Shown: in pieces, positions 21,625 through 33,777 of the stretch
Layout of the letters: every line of letters starts with the position of its first letter
Position numbering within the stretch: the stretch's first letter is position 1
Assembly (NCBI GenBank): GCA_009363875.1
Contig: CM018690.1
Coordinates: 7,242,788 to 7,306,787 of the forward strand
DNA length: 64,000 nucleotides
Origin: Mikania micrantha
Lineage: Eukaryota > Streptophyta > Magnoliopsida > Asterales > Asteraceae
Reading direction: 5' to 3'
Made by a program: the position numbers and the translations under genes
Notes under the pieces: model-generated
The model's input: the letters and a program-made list of their open reading frames with translations, nothing else
Database searches by the model: none
What the model was told of the DNA's origin: nothing

Positions 21625-23019
21625 ACTTATTAGTATAAATTATAGAGGTTATGTGTGTATGTATGTGTTAGCCATAAGCTTTGGCCAGCACTCAAAGTCC
21701 TCAGTCATTGTCTGGCCCATCTTTATTTGTTATTGATCCTTATAATTCATAGACTTTCTTTGAGTTATTATTGTTTCATCTATTTTACATTAAAGGCCCA
21801 CTTGTTGTTTCATGAATGCCATGTTGTAAATGTTATAAAACCTTATTGTAAAAGTTGCCACCTTTGTAGTAATTCCTTGATTATCATGTATATTACTATA
21901 ACTAATGTTGAATTAAAGAGTTATAGTAGTTCATTAGTCATGTGGGCCAAACAAATTGAGTTGGGCCAATTAAACCATCATGTCTAGGCATTGGGCCTTG
22001 AGTTGAATTCTATGGGCCTTGGGCTCGATTTGTTGGGCCTAATAGGTTTTGTCTTAGGCCTTCACTAAATCAGTTTGTGGGCCAAGCTGGGCCTCACTTA
22101 TTTGGGCTGAAAACAAGTGTGGGCCAAGGGTTTGGGCTGTTGGGCCAACACAGTGGCCCCGAGCCAAAACAGTGGCCTTGGGTCATCACAATTGGGCCTA
22201 TGATGATATGGGTTGAATAACATCGTTACTGGGCCAGAAATGTTGTCAGGCCTACTTAATATTCTGTTGGGCCTCAAGGGAGCTGATGGGCCTGCTGGAT
22301 GTCTTTGGGCCTAATTGGTATGGGTCGAACTCAGTGGGCCAGCCATGATTCCCATTGAACATGTTATTGTTTATAATAATCTCATAGGCCTTAGGAATAA
22401 TATGGACTGAACAATAAGGTTTATTCACTGTTGGGCCTTCTAAGTGTCATTGGGCCGAATTATAGTGACCAACTGATGCTGGGCCAAAAGGGTGAGCCGA
22501 GGGGATGCTGTTGGGCCAAGAACTGTTACTGGGCCGATTGTCAAATGATTGGGCCAACTAAGGAACTTTTAACACAAATCAATTCATTTTGGGCCTTGAT
22601 GCTGGAGTTGGGCCGAACCAATTTATTGGGCCCAGGTGCTGACCATGGGCTAATTAGAATGAAAGAGAGTTGCCAGCAATAGCTTTGGCCGACTAGGGTG
22701 TTAATGGTTGATGTTGGGCCTGAATGTTCTCATGGACCGAAGCTAGTGTAATGGGCCCATTCGTTGGCCTGGCTGAATAACGTGGTTCACAAGCTAGGTC
22801 ACTGGTCGAATGTGGATGTCTCACGAATGGCATGGTTGGGTGAAGTCTGGACCAACGAATGGCCTCTGGCCGAATGACATGACTGTCGAATGAAGTGAGT
22901 ATGGGTTCTATCGAATGGCCAGCAAGTGGGGTGGATGAATAGACTCAAAACCGGCGAATGAGTGTCGACTGAACCAAAAGCTAGCTGGCGAATAGGTTCT
23001 TGGCGAATGAATGTCGACT

Positions 23020-25640
23020 TGTCACACCCCCAAATTCCCACTCGTGGTGTCAGTCCACGTGGGTGTGACGTGGCCAGGATCATAGCTCATGGTCATATAG
23101 AACGACTCTATATGAGTTACACATTCACACAAATTGTAAAACAATACAAGTTTCATTCAATAAGCAGCGGAAAGTGTTAAACATCAGAAATACATGAGTT
23201 TGCAGCGGAAAGTAATTGTTTGCAACAGATACTACAAATGTTTAAATTGTTTTCAAAACAGAACACATGCACGCAAGCCTAGGACAAGAGTCTATATGTA
23301 AGCTTGACTCCTTAGTGTGTCCTTGTGAGCGTCCTAGCGTGTGCTCCATTAGTTACCTGAGAATACATGCGAAAAGTGTCAACTAAAAAGTTGGTGAGTT
23401 CACAGGTTTAGACAGACAGAAATAGTAAACAGACATATACTGGGCATGTTAAGTTTAGTTGTTGGATCTACGATCCGTGAGTGTGTCATGTCATCTTACC
23501 GAAACTAGACTGTTCTCGTTTGCCTCCGCGAGTCATCGCTGAACTCGCAATTCACATCGATATTACACTCGTTATGACCTCCAGTCAACGTTGTTGCCGA
23601 GTGGGGCTAGTCAAACCCAGTAGTACTACGTAATAACGACTCGTTTGTCATACAATTGACGGTAAGGATAAGTGAGGACTTTATGCGATAATAGTTACAC
23701 TCGAAAATGGTTTTCACAACATACCAGTCATACATCTAAAACAGTTGCATTGTATTCTCACCCCAATAGTTTAACCAAAACAGTTAAAGAGTAAAAGTGG
23801 GACCGTAAACTCACCTGAGTTTGTATAATGCGTTCGCTCAATAGCGTAGTGTAGCTCGCCGGCTAGTAATCACCTATATCATGTAGGTGTTATGAGTTCG
23901 TGTTTGCGTATGTGGGTCTCACCGGACCGTGTTAGTGTTCAACGACACTAAGTGGTTATGTGGGTCGAGTTGACCGTGTTTGACCGTATCGATCGTGTTT
24001 GACCTAACGACCCGTTGGTGACGGTTCTGGATCAAGTGCTCGTGTATCGTGCGGTTTAGTGTCGTGTGAAGTGTACGGATACCAAAATCATTCCTATGAG
24101 GAAACTTACTATTTATAGTAAGTTTCTATTTCAGGAAAGTTTCCATATTTGGCAAGTCGTGCATAAGATCAGATTCCGATTATTCTAATATGTATATTTA
24201 CCCTAAATGAGCATGTTATCACACAGCACATAATTACACATAGCCGGTTTAACATAGTTTGCGCGTAAAAGTTTCTATATTTAGAAAGTTGCCTAAACAA
24301 GCATATTTCACCAAGTTTAACAACTAATAACATCTAAACGTCACTATCCTAATCAGTATTAGCCATTTAATCATGATTGTCACGCTTAACATGCTATAAT
24401 CATCGACTTAGCGAAATAAAAGTTACTATTTTTAGTAATAAGCCCCAAATAACCAATTTTGACATAAGCCAACATTCCAAATCATGTAGAACATCATCAA
24501 TATCATTCTTAGTAACATCCCTATATCAAATATCATGTAAATCATGCTAGATCATGCATGCATGTTGTCAAATGTGCATATCTCATAACTACATCAACAA
24601 AACAACATCATATTCAATCAAAATCTCCATAGATCATCACAATATCATCAAATCAGTATCAAACACATCCATTAACAGATTAACAACATCAAAAATTCGT
24701 GGTTAATGTGATAATGGTGATGCATGTAGCCTACAAGGCTTGCATGTGTGTCTAGTGAGTGATTTTAAGCAAGATTGAACATAAAGACTACCTTACAAGA
24801 CCTTAAACCACGTAATAGGACTTGAGCAGCCTCTGGAACAGCCCTAGAGAGGCTGAGATTCGTTCAAATGCAGAGGAGGTTGATGGTTGGATGTTCTTGA
24901 AGCCTTCACCACGCCCTAGTCTTCAAGAAAGGTCTTCAAATGACCCAAGGTGGCTACCTTCTGGTGTGAAATGGTTGCAACAGAGCCTTCTGGGTCGGAT
25001 TTGGGTGTTTCAGTCGAGAGAAAACAAGTAAAGGTTGTAGAAATGATTACCTTTGGTTTTATAAAGATTTCTGCGAACTTAGGCCTGTCGCGTACCGCGG
25101 CACCGTCCAAAAATCATCTCCGCGTACCGCGGTGATTAAAATAATCATTCTGTTACCGAAACACGCCGCGTACCGCGGTGGTGGAAGATGATCGGTCGTC
25201 GCGTACCGTGACGTTTTCCGGAGAATTCAAATTCTCCCGCTCGAGCTTCGCGTACCGCGAAAGCCCAATTGGGTGCCCATCGCGTACCGCGATGGGTCTC
25301 GGTGGAGCCCAATAGGCCCATTTTCATTGTTTTGAACCGAATCTTTCGTATTTCTCGAATACGATCATCGTTTCTTGTCATATTGGTCTTGTTCTAGCTA
25401 ATTTAGGTTCACCGAACCTAAGTGCAGGGTTTTGTGTTACAGTTTGATCCGTTCAACAACGTTCGTTATTCAAGACACGTGCGAGTGTTGTGCGATAATT
25501 CCTTGAATTATCGGCGTGTTCAGACTGTTGTGCCACGTGTCACACTAAATGCATTTAATCTAGTGCCACGTATGAATTAATAATAAACATTATTATTAAA
25601 AATAATAGAGTTGCTGACCTGGAATTTACGAGGTGTCACA
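23020..25640 (-). repeat. Element B 3' LTR
   Basis: A 2,621-bp LTR running TGTCACACCCCCAAATTCC… to …TTTACGAGGTGTCACA on the plus strand. It contains a candidate leader intron (23357-23814), a TATA box (24110-24117) inside a palindrome, spaced palindromes upstream of it (centres near 24278 and 24430) and six GTAC-centred hairpins (25087-25296). Confidence 0.96.
25087..25296 (-). repeat. Array of six CGCG-TAC-CGCG hairpins, 3' LTR copy
   Basis: Six copies of CGCGTACCGCG lie within 210 bp. In five of them the bases outside the core are also complementary but differ from copy to copy: CCGCG/CGCGG twice, CGTCGCG/CGTGACG, CTTCGCG/CGCGAAAG and CCCATCGCG/CGCGATGGG. The matching array in the other LTR is at 33568-33777, where the fourth stem is perfect. 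Confidence 0.85.
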
Positions 25641-25653
25641 TCATCCCCTAGTT
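25641..25653 (-). other. Element B polypurine tract
   Basis: The minus strand reads CTAGGGGATGA into the 3' LTR. As in element A, an inverted repeat (25660-25676, AATTTCG-TCC-CGAAATT) lies just inside it. Confidence 0.8.
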
Positions 25654-25680
25654 ATTGGGAATTTCGTCCCGAAATTCAGT

Positions 25681-28600
25681 TCACGTGCCGGTGTTGGTTT
25701 GTTCGGCGAATAAATGAGGGTATTTCTTCTTCATCTGATCCTCTCGTTCCCAGGTGTATTCCGGTCCTCGTCGTGAGTTCCATCGAACTTTTACAATGGG
25801 TATCTTACTATGTTTCAACTTCTTGAGTTCCCGGTCCATAATTTCCACCGGTTCCTCCACAAAGTGAAGTTGTTCATCAATCTGGATTTCCTCCAAAGGA
25901 ATTGTGAGCGTTTCGTTTGATAAGCATTTCTTGAGGTTTGAAACGTGGAACACATTGTGTACGCTACTCAATTCCTGTGGTAGCTGTAGTTCGTAGGCCA
26001 CGGGGCCTATCCGTTTAGTGATCTCGAATGGTCCTATATAGCGAGGGTTTAGCTTTCCCCGCTTTCCGAACCGGATCACTCCCTTCCAAGGCGAGACTTT
26101 AAGAAGTACGCGGTCTCCTACTTGGAATTCCAAAGGTTTGCGTCTCTTATCGGCATAGCTCTTCTGTCGATCCCGAGCTGCTGCCATTCTGTTGCGTATT
26201 TGCACGATCTTTTCAGTTGTTTCGTGCACAAGCTCGGGTCCGGTCAGTTGGCTTTCCCCAACTTCCGCCCAACAAAGTGGTGATCTGCACTTGCGTCCGT
26301 AAAGTGCTTCAAACGGTGCAGCTCCAATGCTGGTGTGGTAGCTGTTATTATATGAGAACTCTACCAACGGTAAGTGAGTCTCCCAGCTGTTACCAAAGTC
26401 AATCACACATGCTCGAAGCATGTCCTCCAAGGTCTGGATGGTTCGTTCACTCTGACCATCCGTTTGTGGGTGATAAGCAGTACTCATATCCAACCTCGTC
26501 CCGAGTGCCTTGTGTAAGGACTTCCAAAAGTGAGCCGTGAAACGGCTGTCTCGGTCTGATATTATGGAGGTCGGGACTCCGTGTCTGGATACGATTTCCT
26601 TCAAGTAGATTCGGGTCAACTTTTCCAATTTATCAGTTTCTTTGATCGGCAGGAAGTGTGCCGATTTCGTAAGTCGGTCTACGATAACCCAGATGGTATC
26701 GCAACCACTTGTTGTCTTTGGCAGCTTCGTGATGAAATCCATGGAAATCTGCTCCCATTTCCATACTGGAATTTCCGGCTGTTGGAGTAATCCCGAAGGC
26801 TTCTGGTATTCTACCTTGACCTTTGAGCAAGTCAGACACTTACTCACATACGTTGCGATTTCTGACTTCATGTTAGGCCACCAATAAGTTGCCTTTAGAT
26901 CGTGGTACATCTTGTCAGAACCTGGATGTACTGAGTATCGACTCTTGTGAGCTTCATCCATCACTACTTCTCTCAAATCCCCGTAGCGTGGAATCCAAAT
27001 TCGATCCATTAGGTAGTAAGCTCCGTCATCCTTCTGTTTCATCTGTTTGTCCATCCCCCGCATGGCTTCGAGGGTAAGGTTTTCCTTTTTCAGAGCTTCT
27101 TGTTGTGCGATCCGAATTTGATTTGGTAGTTCGGAGTGGATGGTAAGTTGTAGTGCACGTACGCGTTTGGTTGTTTCCTTTCGGCTCAGTGCGTCGGCTA
27201 CTACATTAGCTTTACCGGGGTGATATTTGATTGCACAATCATAATCACCTATCAATTTGACCCATCTGCGTTGTCTCATGTTCAGCTCCTTTTGGTCGAA
27301 AATGTGCTGTAGGCTCTTATGATCAGTAAATATTGTGCACTTGGTGCCGTACAGATAGTGTCGCCAGATTTTTAGTGCGAACACTACGGCTCCCAACTCT
27401 AGATCGTGAGTTGTGTAGTTCTTTTCGTGCACTTTCAATTGTCGTGACGCATATGCTATAACTTTCTCACGTTGCATCAGCACACAACCGAGTCCTTGCT
27501 TTGATGCGTCACAGTACACCACAAAATCCTCGCACCCGTCTGGTAGCGATAAGATTGGTGCACTGCACAATTTCTGCTTCAACAGATCGAAAGCAGCGTC
27601 TTGTTTTTCTCCCCATTCGAATTTCTTGTCCTTGTGTGTGAGGGAAGTCAACGATTGTGCGATCTTTGAGAATCCTTCGATAAACCGCCTGTAGTACCCG
27701 GCCAGTCCTAAGAACTGTCGCACTTCAGTTGGAGTCTTAGGTGCTGCCCAATTCTTGATTGCCTCGATCTTGGCTGGGTCTACGTGTATCCCTTTCTCGT
27801 TTACTACGTGTCCAAGGAACTGAACTTCGCGAATCCAGAAATCACATTTGGAGAATTTCGCGTATAGTTGTTCCTTCTTCAGTAGTTCTAAGACACGTCT
27901 CAAGTGATCGGCATGTTCTTCCTGAGTCTTAGAGTAGATCAAGATGTCATCAATAAACACGATTACGAACTTATCGAGATACGGTTTACACACTCGGTTC
28001 ATGAGATCCATGAATACTGCCGGTGCGTTAGTCAATCCAAAAGGCATAACTAGAAACTCGTAATGTCTGTATCGCGTTCGGAAGGCTGTCTTTGGTATGT
28101 CGTCCTCCTGTATTCTGAGTTGATGGTAACCGGATCTTAAATCGATCTTCGAATAGTAGCTTGACCCTTGTAGTTGATCAAACAGGTCGTCTATTCGAGG
28201 TAGAGGGTATCGATTTTTGATCGTTACTTTGTTCAGTTCTCGGTAGTCTATACACATACGGAATGAACCGTCTTTCTTCTTCACGAACAAGACCGGTGCT
28301 CCCCAAGGTGAGAAGCTCGGTCGGATAAATCCTTTATCTAACAACTCTTGCAGTTGGTTAGATAGTTCTTGCATTTCAGTAGGAGCCAATCGGTATGGTG
28401 CCTTGGCTATTGGTGCTGCTCCGGGGGTTAAATCTATCTGGAATTCCACTTGTCGTGCTGGTGGTAGTCCCGGTAGATCGTCAGGAAAAACTTCCGGATA
28501 ATCGCGAACAACCTCAATGTCCTCGATCTTTCGTTCCTTCTTTGGTTGTTCGGTGATAAGGGCTAGGATAGCCGTGTATCCCTTCTTCAGATATTTGCTT

Positions 28601-30242
28601 GCCTTCATACAGGACATGATGTTTAACGGTATCCCGCGCCGTTCTCCCTGGATTGAGATCTGCTCTCCACTTGGCAACGCAATTCGTACGATCTTCTCGT
28701 TGCACACGATCTCAGCGTGGTTTGCAAATAGCCAATCCATTCCAATCACCACGTCGAAGCTCCCAAGAGTTACCGGCATCAGGTCAATCACTAGTTGATG
28801 GTCCGCTAGTGTTAGAACACATCCCTTGATGATATATTGTGTCTCGATCAGCTTGCCGTCTGCTAACTCTACGGTGTACTTATAGTCTAGTGGTGTTGGT
28901 GTCATATTAAGTAATTTGCTAAAGTCGCTAGAGATAAAACTCCTATCGGCACCGGTATCAAATAATATACTAGCATAGACATTATTTAAAAGAAACGTAC
29001 CGGTGACGACATGTGGATCGTCTTTAGCTTCTCCAGAGCCAATCACAAATGCCCTCCCCCTTGCTGGGTTGCCGCCTGCGTTCTTGTTTTGCGGACAATC
29101 TCTACGCATATGCCCCGGCTTCCCGCAAGTAAAGCATCCCTTCAATGTATTATCCTTGTTGGGGTTAGGGTTGGGGTTTGATCGGCATTCCTTGGCCAGG
29201 TGTCCGTTCCTGCCACAGTTGGTGCACCGAACTCTTCGGCATGGGCCGTGATGGTGGTATGAGCAGTTGTTGCATTTGGGGTTGTTGCCCCGATATCCCC
29301 CCTTGTCCTGATTATTTGGTTGGGTGGCAGTGAAAACCTTTGCCGGAGCTGGCCGGTGCTGGGTTGGCTGTTGTGGTGAGAAAGTACGGTTATTGTTGGG
29401 TTCCCACTTCTTCTTGGGCTCTAGAGGTTTCAGATGTTCACCCCTTTTTGGCAGCCTTCCCTGTGCTACTGCCTGATCAGTTAGTTTGTGGGCAAGTCGG
29501 ATCAATGGTTGGATTGTGCTGTGATCGGAAGCAGTTACCATGCTCTGTATCTGCTCCGGCAATCCACTGATGAATTGCTCGATCTTTTTATACTCCGGCG
29601 TCACCATTGCCGGGCAGAGCTTGCACAGTTCATGAAACCGAGTACAGTATTTCTCGATTTCGGATCCCACCATTTTGTGCACCCAAAATTCCTCCTCAAG
29701 CTTCCGGATTTCGTCACGGGGACAGTATTCCTCGTGAAGCATCCTTGTAAAATTCTCCCAAGGAATGGAGTTTGCGGTGTCCAGTCCAAGAGTCTGGACA
29801 TGTGTGTTCCACCATGTGAGGGCCGGTCCCTCCAGTGTTCCCGTGGCATACTTCACCCGGTTCTCCTCCGAGCATTCGGCCATAGAGAAGACTGATTCCA
29901 GTTTCTCTATCCAACGAAGCAGTCCCACTGCTCCTTCAGTACCTTGAAACTTGTGAGGGTGACAGCTCAGGAAGGCTTTAAACGAACATCCCTTTGCCGC
30001 TCCCCCATGAGATCCTGTGCATCGTAGTTCAATGCAACGTGTTAGTGTCTAGGCTGCCAATACTATGTTAGTCATGTTAGGCAAAAGTTAGTACCGTTGT
30101 TAGAGCCACTCGTCTCACTGGCGTGTCGGTTGGCTTCGTACTCTGCGAGTACCTTGTTGAATTTCCGTTCGACCATCATGTCGATCCGTGCCTTTTCGGC
30201 CTTGCGTTTGAGTCGAAGGGCATTGGTTCCTCTTCCCGACAT
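25681..30242 (-). CDS. Element B gag-pol polyprotein, two exons
   Basis: Exon 1 is 30095-30242 (start MSGRGTNALR) and exon 2 is 25681-30014. Joining them across an 80-nt GT-AG gap gives one uninterrupted frame of 1,493 residues. Gag has the capsid-like region (GTEGAVGLLRWIEKLE… ALTWWNTHVQT) and two CCHC knuckles (CTNCGRNGHLAKEC and CFTCGKPGHMRRDC). Pol follows with protease (FDTGADRSF), reverse transcriptase (FIDDILIYS), RNase H (VVYCDASKQGLG) and integrase. The integrase has an HHCC finger, the acidic region (MDFITKLP, SDRDSRF, DGQSERT) and a chromodomain-like C-terminus (VKVRWNSRRGPEYTWE) that in this clade directs integration to heterochromatin. No internal stop is seen. The product would assemble in cytoplasmic particles and then enter the nucleus for integration. 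Confidence 0.9.
30015..30094 (-). other. Candidate 80-nt intron in element B gag
   Basis: The donor is ACG|GTACTAAC and the acceptor GATGCACAG|GATC on the minus strand, with branch-like tgactaac inside. Without its removal gag ends soon after residue 50 and the downstream frame has an upstream TAG. With removal the frame is continuous (…SGSNNG-SHGGAAKG…). The alternative is a decayed linker with a frameshift. Confidence 0.6.
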
Positions 30243-30535
30243 GTTTCTATATAGAGGGGTTAGAGTGTTAGTCATCAGATGCTAAGTGTTAGCCAAAGTT
30301 AGGATTGTTGTCATGTCAAATGTCAAGTTAGCTATCATAACAAGGCTTCAAATAACAGTAGTAATAATAAAGCAGATAATAATAATAAAACATAATTTCC
30401 ATTAATATCAATCTTTGGAGTACAATGATTTTCAAAAGGAAATACTACCAAAAGCTTCTATGAGCACATCCCGCTCATCTGAGAATACAAAAGTAAAATA
30501 CTGAAAGGAATAGAATACTGAAATAGGAAATCTAA

Positions 30536-31348
30536 CTAGACAACCGTGGAGTGTGAATCCCCACTATCGGCAGGACCATCATCGTCCCCCTCCTCGGGAT
30601 CCTTAGCAGAATCCCCGTCGGCATCTCCCTCTTCGAGGTCCTCCGCCTCGAATTGGGGCTCTGGCTCGGGCTGTTGCTCCTCTAGGAACTGTTCGACCCA
30701 AGCATTTAACATGGCATCGCTGGCCTGGATCATGGCCTGGTTCTCCTCACTGGCAACCTCCACAGCTGCCAACCGTCCATCATGTCCCTGTGTCACTGCG
30801 GCTAAGAAATCCTGCTGCTCCTCGAGCAACGTAGTCCTATCACGGATGTCCGTGACGTCAGCGGCGACCTCCTCCTGTCGCTAGATAACATCCTGAGTCC
30901 TAGCGACCACATCATCCTGCGCTCCCTCAATATGAGCAAGTCTCTCCTCTAGCTGCTCCACACGGCTCTGGAGCTGCTGACTATGCTCCAAGAGATCCCT
31001 AAACCCATCAGTCATCACTCGTAGCTGACACGACTCACGCCTGTAACGTGAGATCAGTGCAGCGAATGCCCGCTCCATGGGTATGCCAATCGGTGGTAAA
31101 GGTGGTCCAGTAGACGTGTCACCTAACAAAGGTAACTTAGGTACTCTCTCTTCCCTCGCCCAAACAACAAGGGTAATAGGGTACCAGTCCCATGGTCCCC
31201 TGCTGGTCGAGGGTCGGAGCCTCTTGGGCTCCTGAGCGTGTACCTGCTCCACCATATCCCGGATCCTCTGCTTATCCTCCTCGGTAAGCTCGTACTCATA
31301 TGGACGTTTCCTCGAGTCCTTCCCGTCCTGATCCTTGTTATTGTCCAT
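30536..31348 (-). pseudogene. Extra ORF upstream of gag in element B (coiled-coil, unknown)
   Basis: A frame of 270 codons starts MDNNKDQDGKD at 31348 and ends at TAG 30536-30538. It is interrupted once by TAG at 30881-30883 (after RTQDVI). The N-terminal third is charged and contains a basic patch (EPKRLRPSTSRG). The middle has heptad-like Leu spacing (SQQLQSRVEQLEERLAHIEG). After the stop a second helical stretch (LEEQQDFLAAV) leads into a strongly acidic tail with repeated EEGD and DDG. There is no zinc finger or protease motif and I do not recognise the family. Its place between the primer site and gag is unusual for Tekay elements. It may be an accessory gene, a captured host fragment or an extended gag. 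The stop suggests this copy is dead or read through. Confidence 0.65.
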
Positions 31349-31484
31349 TCCTGCGTTCTAATCAAGTTAGTAATAGTACATGGTAGCAGATAATATTGTT
31401 GTGCAATTTCTAGTGTAGTGTCTAATGTAGAGCAGTGGCTATAGTCTAAGTTTACTATATGCAAACCTAGTTCCCTATAACCAA

Positions 31485-31497
31485 GGCTCTGATACCA
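31485..31497 (-). other. Element B primer binding site
   Basis: The minus strand reads TGGTATCAGAGCC, complementary to initiator Met-tRNA, 3 bp inside the 5' LTR. The surrounding leader (ccctataaccaaggctctg) resembles that of element A. Confidence 0.93.
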
Positions 31498-31837
31498 GTC
31501 TGTCACACCCCCAAATTCCCACTCGTGGTGTCAGTCCACGTGGGTGTGACGTGGCCAGGATCATAGCTCATGGTCATATAGAACGACTCTATATGAGTTA
31601 CACATTCACACAAATTGTAAAACAATACAAGTTTCATTCAATAAGCAGCGGAAAGTGTTAAACATCAGAAATACATGAGTTTGCAGCGGAAAGTAATTGT
31701 TTGCAACAGACACTACAAATGTTTAAATTGTTTTCAAAACAGAACACATGCACGCAAGCCTAGGACAAGAGTCTATATGTAAGCTTGACTCCTTAGTGTG
31801 TCCTTGTGAGCGTCCTAGCGTGTGCTCCATTAGTTAC

Positions 31838-32295
31838 CTGAGAATACATGCGAAAAGTCTCAACTAAAAAGTTGGTGAGTTCACAGGTTTAGACAGACAG
31901 AAATAGTAAACAGACATATACTGGGCATGTTAAGTTTAGTTGTTGGATCTACGATCCGTGAGTGTGTCATGTCATCTTACCGAAACTAGACTGTTCTCGT
32001 TTGCCTCCGCGAGTCATCGCTGAACTCGCAATTCACATCGATATTACACTCGTTATGACCTCCAGTCAACGTTGTTGCCGAGTGGGGCTAGTCAAACCCA
32101 GTAGTACTACGTAATAACGACTCGTTTGTCATACAATTGACGGTAAGGATAAGTGAGGACTTTATGCGATAATAGTTACACTCGAAAATGGTTTTCACAA
32201 CATACCAGTCATACATCTAAAACAGTTGCATTGTATTCTCACCCCAATAGTTTAACAAAAACAGTTAAAGAGTAAAAGTGGGGCCGTAAACTCAC
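31838..32295 (-). other. Candidate leader intron in element B 5' LTR (458 nt)
   Basis: Donor CTCAG|GTGAGTTTAC and acceptor TATTCTCAG|GTAACT are read on the minus strand, with TTGAC about 24 nt before the AG. The 3' LTR copy is 23357-23814. The donor segment GGTGAGTTTAC can pair over 11 nt, with one G-U wobble, with GTGAACTCACC upstream of the branch site. The related LTR D has the same layout with a 455-nt intron. Confidence 0.55.
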
Positions 32296-32590
32296 CTGAG
32301 TTTGTATAATGCGTTTGCTCAATAGCGTAGTGTAGCTCGCCGGCTAGTAATCACCTATATCATGTAGGTGTTATGAGTTCGTGTTTGCGTATGTGGGTCT
32401 CACCGGACCGTGTTAGTGTTCAACGACACTAAGTGGTTATGTGGGTCGAGTTGACCGTGTTTGACCGTATCGATCGTGTTTGACCTAACGACCCGTTGGT
32501 GACGGTTCTGGATCAAGTGCTCGTGTATCGTGCGGTTTAGTGTCGTGTGAAGTGTACGGATACCAAAATCATTCCTATGAGGAAACTTAC

Positions 32591-32598
32591 TATTTATA
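32591..32598 (-). promoter_or_regulatory. TATA box of element B 5' LTR
   Basis: The minus strand reads TATAAATA, at the centre of a 26-bp palindrome with 12-bp arms. It lies 303 bp upstream of the candidate intron donor. The same spacing holds in LTR D (62075 to 62378). Confidence 0.65.
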
Positions 32599-33567
32599 GT
32601 AAGTTTCTATTTCAGGAAAGTTTCCATATTTGGCAAGTCGTGCATAAGATCAGATTCCGATTATTCTAATATGTATATTTACCCTAAATGAGCATGTTAT
32701 CACACAGCACATAATTACACATAGCCGGTTTAACATAGTTTGCGCGTAAAAGTTTCTATATTTAGAAAGTTGCCTAAACAAGCATATTTCACCAAGTTTA
32801 ACAACTAATAACATCTAAACGTCACTATCCTAATCAGTATTAGCCATTTAATCATGATTGTCACGCTTAACATGCTATAATCATCGACTTAGCGAAATAA
32901 AAGTTACTATTTTTAGTAATAAGCCCCAAATAACCAATTTTGACATAAGCCAACATTCCAAATCATGTAGAACATCATCAATATCATTCTTAGTAACATC
33001 CCTATATCAAATATCATGTAAATCATGCTAGATCATGCATGCATGTTGTCAAATGTGCATATCTCATAACTACATCAACAAAACAACATCATATTCAATC
33101 AAAATCTCCATAGATCATCACAATATCATCAAATCAGTATCAAACACATCCATTAACAGATTAACAACATCAAAAATTCGTGGTTAATGTGATAATGGTG
33201 ATGCATGTAGCCTACAAGGCTTGCATGTGTGTCTAGTGAGTGATTTTAAGCAAGATTGAACATAAAGACTACCTTACAAGACCCTAAACCACGTAATAGG
33301 ACTTGAGCAGCCTCTGGAACAGCCCTAGAGAGGCTGAGATTCGTTCAAATGCAGAGGAGGTTGATGGTTGGATGTTCTTGAAGCCTTCACCACGCCCTAG
33401 TCTTCAAGAAAGGTCTTCAAATGACCCAAGGTGGCTACCTTCTGGTGTGAAATGGTTGCAACAGAGCCTTCTGGGTCGGATTTGGGTGTTTCAGTCGAGA
33501 GAAAACGAGTAAAGGTTGTAGAAATGATTACCTTTGGTTTAATAAAGATTTCTGCGAACTTAGGCCT

Positions 33568-33777
33568 GTCGCGTACCGCGGCACCGTCCAAAAATCATCT
33601 CCGCGTACCGCGGTGATTAAAATAATCATTCTGTTACCGAAACACGCCGCGTACCGCGGTGGTGGAAGATGATCGGTCGTCGCGTACCGCGACGTTTTCC
33701 GGAGAATTCAAATTCTCCCGCTCGAGCTTCGCGTACCGCGAAAGCCCAATTGGGTGCCCATCGCGTACCGCGATGGG
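33568..33777 (-). repeat. Array of six CGCG-TAC-CGCG hairpins, 5' LTR copy
   Basis: Same array as in the other LTR of element B, in the U3 part about 340-550 bp from the LTR start. The fourth copy has perfect 7-bp arms here, so the mismatch in the 3' LTR copy is a later mutation. Confidence 0.85.

Larger units (their letters stand above)
19510..23019 (-). repeat. Element A 5' LTR, downstream part
   Basis: This is the first 3,510 bp, by plus-strand position, of the 5' LTR. It matches 9809-13319 closely. It ends at …atgtcgact, where element B is inserted, and resumes at 34126 (cgactgaagcatgg). The transcribed leader, candidate intron and TATA box all lie in this part, so B sits in the upstream U3 portion. 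Confidence 0.95.

Noticed and set aside
9809..23019. Segmental duplication of 10-14 kb with 19.5-23 kb
   Set aside because: The repeated blocks are the two LTRs of element A, shown by primer site, polypurine tract, target duplication and gag-pol between them.
24822..25381. Small ORFs in LTR B, repeated at 33303-33878
   Set aside because: They overlap the GTAC hairpin array on both strands and show no protein family features.
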